Positions 6,122 to 11,917 of a DNA stretch of 11,917 bases are shown piece by piece (within the stretch, counting starts at the first letter, position 1; every line of letters begins with the position of its first letter). A model generated the notes under the pieces. It was not told the DNA's origin. It searched no databases and saw nothing but the letters and a program-made list of their open reading frames with translations. This DNA is from a bacterium (GTDB lineage: Bacteria; UBA9089; JASEGY01). Both the position numbers and the translations under genes were made by a program. Where the stretch lies: positions 1-11,917 of the forward strand of contig JASEGY010000066.1 of assembly GCA_030019105.1 (NCBI GenBank), written 5' to 3'.

Positions 6122-9100
6122 ATGAAAAAGATATTCTCCATACTATTTTTATCCTGGCTGATAATACCTCTGGAAATCGCGCGGGGCCAAGCTGGCCTGG
6201 CGGGTTACTCTGACCTTAAGCCCATCCTGGATGATGCCCTTTTCAGGGATCAAGAGCCGGCAAGCTCCTCTAATCTGGGGCCGATTATGGGTGATGCCCT
6301 TTTCCACCCTTCAAAATTGACCGAAACATGGTCTAATGAACCGGCCGGGGCTCCGGCCAGAGCCCCGGGCAGATTCAGGGAGACCAGTGAATATATGATC
6401 GGCCGGATAGCCGTAGGCATAATCTTACCCGAAAGTAATGGAAGCATTGATTCACCTCAGACAGAGAATTGGGCCTCAGCCGAGGAAAATGCGGTTAAGG
6501 CCGAGATTGAGGCCGGCCTTAACTGGTGGGTTGCCAGGGAACCGACGGCTCAGCTTGAATTTATTACGGATTTTCATTTTCGGGCGCCTACCGGTTATGA
6601 ACCTATTCAGCGCCCCCAGTCGGATGAAGGACTGTGGATATCAGAGGTAATGACCAACCTGGGTTATCCCGGGACAAATTACATGGATCAGGTTTACGAA
6701 TATAATAATGCCCTCAGAGAAGAGAAGGGCGCTGATTGGGCCTATACTATCTTTGTGGTTGATTCTTCCGCAGATGGAGATGGGAGATTTACTGATGGTT
6801 ATTTTGCTTATGCCTGGGTTGGCGGTCCCTTTCTGATGCTCACTTACGACAATAATGGTTACGGCATATCCAATATGGATGCGGTCTGTGCCCATGAGAC
6901 CGGCCATATCTTTTATGCCCTGGACCAATATGCCGAAAGTGGTTGCAGCCCCACGGAAAACTCCGGCTATCTGGCCGCGCCTAACAGTAACTGCGCAAAT
7001 GGCGGGACTTCTTATGAATGTATTATGCGGGGCGGGGTAAGACCCTATACCAGTGGTAAAATCTCCCCCTCTACCCGGGAACAGATCGGATGGCGAGACA
7101 GCGACTCTGATGGGATATTGGATATCGTTGATATTAATCCTGAGACATCTCTGACTCCCTTTTCGCCGGACCCTACGATAAATCCAACCCCTATCTATAC
7201 CGGGTCAGCTCAAACCGGAACCCCTTACCCCAATAATAATCCTTATAACCCTTATGGCAGTGGACGCAGCGACATAAATATCAACATCATTGCCGGGGTT
7301 GAGTACAGGCATCGCCTTAACGCCGGCGCCTGGAGCGAGTGGTCAAGCGCGGCTCCGGGTGAGGGGGCCTTTGACAGTGAAGAGGAGGGTTTCACCTTTA
7401 CCCCCTCTCCCTTAACCCGGGGGACATACAACTTTGAAGTCAGGGCCCTGAACCGGTTTGGCAATGCCGACCTGTCTCCGGCCACGGACCAACTGACCAT
7501 TGACGGGGAAGACATCCCTCCCACCTGTGTTTTTACTCAGCCTGAAAGTTTAGCCTGGTATAACGGCCCAATAAACTTAGCTGCTTTGGCTCAGGATTCC
7601 GATGGAGTGGTTACCCAGGTAGAATTTGACTATTCCCTTAATGGCTCAACCTGGTATGCCTGTGCAGGGAGTCCGGTTACTACCTCTCCTTACCACCTGA
7701 GTTGGGAAACCTTTCCTGTGGGAGAGGTAAACGAGAGTGTCAGCCTTCGGGCCAGGGCCAGGGACAATCAGGGGCTGTATTCTGAATATTCCCGGGTTCA
7801 AATCAAGGTGGACAACAAGTCGCCGGAGTTTAGCAGTTGGGTCAATACCCCGTCTGATCTGACCGAAGACTCTATTGGCTCCTTTCAGATCCAGGTAGAG
7901 ATAACAGATGAAGGAATTGGTCCGGAAAGCGAAATTCCCGGGATAGACTACCGGATCGGCATAAACCCCTTTGACGGCTATGAAGAGATGACCCGGCTCG
8001 AAGGTAATACGTGGGTCTTTAACATCCCTGAACCGGCTGATGGTTGGAATAGTTCAGGCGGTCAGTATCTGGAATACAAGGTCGAGGCCAAAGACAGCCT
8101 GGGCAATACGTCTGTGAGTCAGGTGAGGCAAGAGCTTATCGATGAGGTCAATTTCCCTCCCGTTGTTTATTTGACCTCCCCGCAACCCCTCACCTGGAAC
8201 CAGGGTGCCATCAATTTATCTGCTGAGGCATCAGACACTGACGGATCAATTACCCGGGTTGAATTCTTCTATTCTCTCGATGGCCTGATCTGGTACAACT
8301 GTATCGGGGGCCTTGATACTACCTACCCTTACGAGGCAAGCTGGGCAAGCCTGCCGGCGGAAGGGGTAGATGAAAGTGTCGGCCTCCGGGTCAGGGCGAA
8401 AGATAACGAAGGTCTATATTCAACCTATAGTGAAGTTCAGATCAAGATAGATAATGAAGGGCCGCTCCTCAGCAACTGGATTCAGGTTCCGGAAGACCTC
8501 GCCGCGGATCATTCCGGCCCCTTGAGCATTATGGTCACTGTATCTGAGGAGGGCGTTGGTCTTCAGGATCAAGTTCCCGGTCTGGACTACCGGATTGGGT
8601 CTCTTCCCTTTGATGGTTATGAAGAGATGACCCTGACTGGGGGGCTGAGCCGGCCTGGCGGGCCGAGCCGGCCTGGCGGTAATACCTGGTCTTTTGATAT
8701 CCCTGCACCAGATGGCGGCTGGACAATTTATGGAGAGGAATATTTGCGCTACAAGGTTGAAGTATCCGATGGGCTGGGCAACACAACCACCAGCGAAGTG
8801 CGGGAGGAATTCATTGAGGGAATAATTGAGCCGCTGCTGCCGGATTGCCGGCTCACCTCACCTGTCCCGTCGGCCTGGTATGCCGGGGCCGTCAATCTGA
8901 CGGCTGAAGCGCTCGATACTGATGGGCCGAGCCGGCCTAGCGGGGCAATTATTCAGGTGGAGTTTGCCTGGTCCATGGATGGCGCCACATGGTATCCGGT
9001 TCAGGGAAGTCCTGATACTACTTATCCTTATAGTCTGATCTGGGACAGTTCCTCCCTGGTACAGGCAGATGAAAGTGTCGGCCTTAGGGCCAGGGCGACG

Positions 9101-11842
9101 GACAACCAGGGGTTATATTCCGGCTATCACGAGGTACAAATCAAGATAGACAATATCCCGCCGGTGCTTGCCAACCGGCTTCAGGTTCCGTTTGATCTTA
9201 CTGACACATATTCCGGGCCTGTCAGGATTACGGTAGATGTCTTTGATGAAGGGGCAGGGCTATTAGACCAGACTCCCATGTTAGACTACCAGGTTGGTTT
9301 GGATCCTTTTGCCGGCTACCGGGAAATGAGCTTTGAGGGAGGCAGCGCCTGGTTTTTCGACATCCCTGAGCCAGGCTCCGGCTGGGGAAATTATAGTGGA
9401 GGATATCTAACTTACAGAATCGCCGTAAATGATGCAGTAGGGAACACAACTCTGAGTGATCTGCACCAGGAACTTATCGAGAGAATCGATCTGCCGCCGG
9501 CTTGTGAGCTTACTTCACCCGACCCTTTAATCTGGTATGCCGGAACCATCAATCTGACGGCTGAAGCGCACGATAGTGATGGGGTAATTACTCAGGTAGA
9601 GTTTGATTATTCTCTGGATGGTATTACCTGGTATCCGGTCCCAGGAAGTCCTGATATTAACTATCCTTACAGTTTAGCCTGGGATAGTCTCCAGTTTATC
9701 AGCGAAACAAACCAAAATCTGCATATCAGGAGCCGGGCGCTGGACAGCCAGGAACTTTATTCCGCTTACGCTGAGGTAACCATCAAGGTAGATAATAAGG
9801 CCCCTGAGTTTAGTAATTGGGATAATATTCCGGCCGATCTTACGGCCGACTATACCGGAAGCTTTCAGATCAGCCTTGCTATCCTGGACGAAGGCATCGG
9901 CCTTTCGGAGCCGCCTGAAATCAGTTACCGAACAGGTTCAGCGACCTTCAGCGATTATCAGGAGATGAGCCTGGCAGGGCCGAGCCGGCCTGGCGGGGAT
10001 AATATCCGGATTTTTAATATCCCTGAACCGGTTGATGGTTGGGCCGCCCATGCCGGTGAGTACCTTGAATATAGAGTCACCAGCCGGGATAGTTTGGGTA
10101 ATATGGCCGCCTCTGATTTACAAAGAGAGCTTATCCAGGCTGCCCAACAAGTTCCACCTCAGTGCCGCCTTCTTTTTCCCTCGGCTTTCAGTTGGTATGC
10201 CGGCAGCATTAACCTGTTGGCGGAGGCATCTTCGTCTACTAATACTATTTCTCAGGTTGAATTTGCTTATTCTCAGGACGGCCTGACCTGGCAGACCGAG
10301 CCGGCCTGGCAGACCGAGCCGGTCTGGCGGGAGTGTGCCGGGAGTCCTGTCTCTGTCTCACCTTATTCTTTGCTCTGGCAGACGATCCCTTCTGACGGGG
10401 TGGACACGCAGGTTTATCTGAGGGCCAGGAGCTTAGATTCTACCGGGTCCTACTCTGATTGGGATATTATTGAAATAATGATAGACAATCAGCCCCCGGC
10501 CTTCCAGTCTTTTGACCACACTCCGTCTGCTCTTACTAACAAATACACCGGAAACGTAAGCATTGATGTCGCTGTCATGGATATCGGGAGTGGTCTTGAA
10601 GTTCCCAGATGGGACTGGCGAATCGACGGAGAAGCTTACACCGGCTATAAGTTAATGGATTTTAGAGCAGAGCATCTTTACACGGGTGTCATCCCTGAAC
10701 CGGTTCAAGGATGGATAGGGTATGCAGGGGAATATATCTATTATCGGATAAAGGCAAGTGACCGGACAGCCAATACAGCTTTCAGCCCCGAGCATAAGAT
10801 ACTCATTGAAACCGTTGAACAGAGCCCGCCTGTGTTGGATTGGGTGGCTCTTGAGGAAGAAGAGGCCCTCATCCGGTTCCAGGACGAGAGTCTGCCTCTC
10901 GATCTCTCAGAGGCAAGCTTTGAGCTTTTTGAAACCGATCATCCTGACATTGTTTTTACCTTAACTAATCCTGTCCTGGACCAGATTGACCGGGCCTTGA
11001 TTCATCTTCCACTGGTTCAGCTTGAGGGAGGAAGAAGCTATGTTTTGAAGATAGAAGGAGTTAAGGATGCGGTCGGCAACCGGTCTCCTTCTGCCCTGGA
11101 AAGGGAATTTACCCCTGTTCTCCCTAATCTGCCTGTCACCGTGGTCAAGGAGGATGGAACAGGCATAGAAATTGATCCGGGGACCTTTGACAGGGTCGTA
11201 TCCCTTGAGATAAACCTTAATCCCCAAATCCCTGAGCTGGCGCCGCAGTCAGGTGGAGAAACATCAAGTGATCCTGAATTGATACCGGGCACCTGCCGGG
11301 AATATGAAGCCAGAGGAGCGGATGGGGCTTTATTAGGAGAAGATGATTTTAATCAGCCGGTGCGGATACGGATACCTTATCCGGCCACTGAAGATGGCCG
11401 AGCCGGCCTGGCGGGAAATAATTTAAAAATCTATTACTTAGACGAGGCAGCCTCCAAATGGGTTGAGCCTGCCGGGGAGCAGGAAACAGACCATAATTCT
11501 CATCTGATCACTGCTTCCGTGCCTCACCTTTCCATCTTCGGCATTGCCCGGGATACTTCCTCGCCGGTAGAGCCCCCCTCAGGAGGGGAGTTTATCGCCT
11601 ATCCCAACCCCTTCCGGGGACCGGACGGCCATAAGACCATTAACTTTAAAGGCCCGGGTGAGCAGGCCAAAATAAGGATATTCTCTTTAAGCGGCCAGGT
11701 GGTAAAAGAATTAGGTAATGAAAATTGGGATGGAAAAAAATGGTCCTGGGAGGTAGGGTCTAATTTGGCCAATGGGCTGTACATTTACCTCATTCTTGAT
11801 AGTGGGGCCAAAAAGGTAGACAAGCTTGCGATTGTTAGATAG
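6122..11842 (+). CDS. Giant secreted metzincin-like metalloprotease with five Ig-like repeat units and a FlgD/Por-like C-terminus
   Basis: This 1906-residue protein begins with a signal peptide (MKKIFSILFLSWLIIPLEIA, cleavage near residue 22). A short propeptide-like stretch follows, with LKPILDDALF and LGPIMGDALF 20 residues apart. The protease module (about 90-335) has HETGHIFYALD at 258-268, fitting zinc ligands H258, H262 and D268 with catalytic E259. A candidate Met-turn is ECIMRGG (M302), and C256, C275, C291 and C300 could form disulfides. The usual metzincin glycine at +7 is Y265. DSDSDGILD (326-334) is a thrombospondin-type-3-like calcium loop. A beta domain (about 385-462) precedes five repeats (466-1568), each a bacterial-Ig-like half (SPxPxxWYAGxINL...GSP) and a second half (DYRIG...FDIPEP...LGNT). 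Then come an SbsA-like Ig region (about 1569-1665), a ZU5-like region (about 1670-1815) and a YPNPFRG module (1827-1906) like FlgD or type IX sorting domains. It probably acts extracellularly on proteins; the substrate is unknown. In-frame 18-bp insertions are listed separately. Confidence 0.9.
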   Translation: MKKIFSILFLSWLIIPLEIARGQAGLAGYSDLKPILDDALFRDQEPASSSNLGPIMGDALFHPSKLTETWSNEPAGAPARAPGRFRETSEYMIGRIAVGIILPESNGSIDSPQTENWASAEENAVKAEIEAGLNWWVAREPTAQLEFITDFHFRAPTGYEPIQRPQSDEGLWISEVMTNLGYPGTNYMDQVYEYNNALREEKGADWAYTIFVVDSSADGDGRFTDGYFAYAWVGGPFLMLTYDNNGYGISNMDAVCAHETGHIFYALDQYAESGCSPTENSGYLAAPNSNCANGGTSYECIMRGGVRPYTSGKISPSTREQIGWRDSDSDGILDIVDINPETSLTPFSPDPTINPTPIYTGSAQTGTPYPNNNPYNPYGSGRSDININIIAGVEYRHRLNAGAWSEWSSAAPGEGAFDSEEEGFTFTPSPLTRGTYNFEVRALNRFGNADLSPATDQLTIDGEDIPPTCVFTQPESLAWYNGPINLAALAQDSDGVVTQVEFDYSLNGSTWYACAGSPVTTSPYHLSWETFPVGEVNESVSLRARARDNQGLYSEYSRVQIKVDNKSPEFSSWVNTPSDLTEDSIGSFQIQVEITDEGIGPESEIPGIDYRIGINPFDGYEEMTRLEGNTWVFNIPEPADGWNSSGGQYLEYKVEAKDSLGNTSVSQVRQELIDEVNFPPVVYLTSPQPLTWNQGAINLSAEASDTDGSITRVEFFYSLDGLIWYNCIGGLDTTYPYEASWASLPAEGVDESVGLRVRAKDNEGLYSTYSEVQIKIDNEGPLLSNWIQVPEDLAADHSGPLSIMVTVSEEGVGLQDQVPGLDYRIGSLPFDGYEEMTLTGGLSRPGGPSRPGGNTWSFDIPAPDGGWTIYGEEYLRYKVEVSDGLGNTTTSEVREEFIEGIIEPLLPDCRLTSPVPSAWYAGAVNLTAEALDTDGPSRPSGAIIQVEFAWSMDGATWYPVQGSPDTTYPYSLIWDSSSLVQADESVGLRARATDNQGLYSGYHEVQIKIDNIPPVLANRLQVPFDLTDTYSGPVRITVDVFDEGAGLLDQTPMLDYQVGLDPFAGYREMSFEGGSAWFFDIPEPGSGWGNYSGGYLTYRIAVNDAVGNTTLSDLHQELIERIDLPPACELTSPDPLIWYAGTINLTAEAHDSDGVITQVEFDYSLDGITWYPVPGSPDINYPYSLAWDSLQFISETNQNLHIRSRALDSQELYSAYAEVTIKVDNKAPEFSNWDNIPADLTADYTGSFQISLAILDEGIGLSEPPEISYRTGSATFSDYQEMSLAGPSRPGGDNIRIFNIPEPVDGWAAHAGEYLEYRVTSRDSLGNMAASDLQRELIQAAQQVPPQCRLLFPSAFSWYAGSINLLAEASSSTNTISQVEFAYSQDGLTWQTEPAWQTEPVWRECAGSPVSVSPYSLLWQTIPSDGVDTQVYLRARSLDSTGSYSDWDIIEIMIDNQPPAFQSFDHTPSALTNKYTGNVSIDVAVMDIGSGLEVPRWDWRIDGEAYTGYKLMDFRAEHLYTGVIPEPVQGWIGYAGEYIYYRIKASDRTANTAFSPEHKILIETVEQSPPVLDWVALEEEEALIRFQDESLPLDLSEASFELFETDHPDIVFTLTNPVLDQIDRALIHLPLVQLEGGRSYVLKIEGVKDAVGNRSPSALEREFTPVLPNLPVTVVKEDGTGIEIDPGTFDRVVSLEINLNPQIPELAPQSGGETSSDPELIPGTCREYEARGADGALLGEDDFNQPVRIRIPYPATEDGRAGLAGNNLKIYYLDEAASKWVEPAGEQETDHNSHLITASVPHLSIFGIARDTSSPVEPPSGGEFIAYPNPFRGPDGHKTINFKGPGEQAKIRIFSLSGQVVKELGNENWDGKKWSWEVGSNLANGLYIYLILDSGAKKVDKLAIVR
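6186..6203 (+). repeat. 18-bp unit, copy 1 (codon phase of RAGLAG)
   Basis: GCCAAGCTGGCCTGGCGG matches the consensus GCCGAGCCGGCCTGGCGG at 16 of 18 bases. It encodes part of GQAGLAG directly at the predicted signal-peptide cleavage region, in the same phase as copy 8. This is the most diverged copy and there is no parallel sequence to prove insertion. Confidence 0.55.
8644..8679 (+). repeat. 18-bp units, copies 2 and 3 in tandem (SRPGGP phase)
   Basis: GCTGAGCCGGCCTGGCGG (8644-8661, 17 of 18) is followed without gap by a perfect GCCGAGCCGGCCTGGCGG (8662-8679). They encode LSRPGGPSRPGG between EMTLTGG and NTW of repeat unit 2. Unit 1 reads EMTRLEGNTW at the same place, so exactly 12 residues (36 bp) are extra. 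Confidence 0.9.
8926..8943 (+). repeat. 18-bp unit, copy 4 (SRPGGP phase)
   Basis: GCCGAGCCGGCCTAGCGG, 17 of 18. It encodes PSRPSG in DTDGPSRPSGAIIQVEF of repeat unit 3, where unit 4 has DSDGVITQVEF: exactly 6 residues more. The one difference from the consensus (CCT AGC for CCT GGC) would be a TAG stop in the phase used by copies 6-7, but is harmless here. Confidence 0.9.
9979..9996 (+). repeat. 18-bp unit, copy 5 (SRPGGP phase)
   Basis: A perfect GCCGAGCCGGCCTGGCGG. It encodes PSRPGG after EMSLAG in repeat unit 4. From EMS to FNIP this unit has 21 residues against 15 in unit 1, so 6 are extra. It is preceded by CCTGGCAGG, which resembles the end of another unit. Confidence 0.9.
10295..10330 (+). 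repeat. 18-bp units, copies 6 and 7 in tandem (TEPAWQ phase)
   Basis: ACCGAGCCGGCCTGGCAG (10295-10312) and ACCGAGCCGGTCTGGCGG (10313-10330), each 16 of 18. They are read in a different phase from copies 2-5, giving TEPAWQ and TEPVWR between TWQ and ECAGSP of repeat unit 5. Unit 1 has TWYACAGSP there, so 12 residues are extra. The 5' flank ACCTGGCAG again looks like the end of a unit. Confidence 0.88.
11397..11414 (+). repeat. 18-bp unit, copy 8 (RAGLAG phase)
   Basis: A perfect GCCGAGCCGGCCTGGCGG, read in the third phase as GRAGLAG within TEDGRAGLAGNNLKIYY of the ZU5-like region. It lies outside the five repeats, in a loop where related domains, as I recall them, run directly from DG to NNLKIYY. 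Confidence 0.85.
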
Positions 11843-11895
11843 CAGGTGGGATTTCGTTTTGCGGCCTTGTTCATCGTTTCGGCAATCTTGTAGTG

Positions 11896-11911
11896 GTCGA
11901 GCTTGCTCGAC
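11896..11911. repeat. GTCGAGC-TT-GCTCGAC perfect hairpin
   Basis: This is a 7-bp perfect inverted repeat with a 2-base spacer, 53 bases after the giant gene. Its 3' flank ATTACG has no T-run, so it is more like a dispersed intergenic repeat than an intrinsic terminator. The window ends 6 bases later, so its full extent is not visible. Confidence 0.6.
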
Positions 11912-11917
11912 ATTACG

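Larger units (their letters stand above)
7517..10825 (+). repeat. Five tandem protein repeats of 213-227 residues
   Basis: Units are 7517-8155 (213 aa), 8156-8836 (227), 8837-9493 (219), 9494-10153 (220) and 10154-10825 (224). Shared landmarks in each are a P-rich start, WY(A/N)G-INL or its equivalent, Q/R-VEF-YS-DG--W, IK-DN or IMIDN, a P-x-L-T/A segment, a FDIPEP-like motif followed by GW, and a D--GN or D-TAN segment. After subtracting the 18-bp insertions (12, 6, 6 and 12 residues in units 2 to 5) the lengths become 213, 215, 213, 214 and 212. Confidence 0.92.

Noticed and set aside
6331..6372. GC-rich stretch encoding PAGAPARAPGR as another 18-bp unit
   Set aside because: It shares only short GGCC-type pieces and does not align with the consensus over 18 bases.
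11600..11842. Firm claim of type IX secretion
   Set aside because: The YPNPF...GLYIY module fits FlgD-like and Por-like sorting domains alike, and no secretion component is in the window.

Overview
The window is bacterial DNA of moderate GC content with a patchwork of unrelated genes separated by many short inverted repeats. It holds no rRNA or complete pathway that would fix the phylum. An uncultivated lineage with large secreted beta-sandwich proteins is suggested by three things: a giant secreted multi-Ig protein ending in a YPNPF-type FlgD/Por-like C-terminal module, a stand-alone membrane-anchored SbcC-like ATPase, and hairpin-rich spacers. That placement is inference only.

Layout: (1) 3-1733, the C-terminal part of an RND efflux pump inner-membrane subunit that begins outside the window, followed 19 bp later by a small excisionase-type helix-turn-helix protein (1753-1956). 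(2) 2005-2645, minus strand: a HigA/VapI-type antitoxin without a visible toxin, a repeat-filled segment of about 160 bp bounded by inverted and direct repeats, and a complete tRNA-Ser(GCU) with a clear promoter. (3) 2690-4774, plus strand: an SbcC/YhaN-like coiled-coil ATPase with two membrane segments where the coil tip would be, then a doubtful 60-codon ORF and three hairpin repeats. (4) 5151-5693, minus strand: a small membrane coiled-coil protein with 33-bp tandem repeats and a near-consensus promoter. (5) 5694-6121: an AT-rich spacer with a 156-bp inverted-repeat structure and a consensus promoter reading right. (6) 6122-11842: a 1906-residue secreted protein with a metzincin-like zinc protease module, a calcium-binding-type loop, five repeats of about 213 residues, a ZU5-like region and a FlgD/Por-like C-terminus. 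(7) A perfect GTCGAGC hairpin near the right edge.

The most unusual signal is inside the giant gene. An 18-bp GC-rich unit (consensus GCCGAGCCGGCCTGGCGG) occurs eight times at six sites and is read in all three codon phases, giving the unrelated peptides SRPGGP, TEPAWQ and RAGLAG. Removing the units makes the five large protein repeats almost equal in length (212-215 residues), so the units behave as in-frame insertions acting at DNA level. The genes show no common pathway. The only plausible co-transcription is the pump gene with the small HTH gene. I saw no convincing intrinsic terminator with a T-tract.
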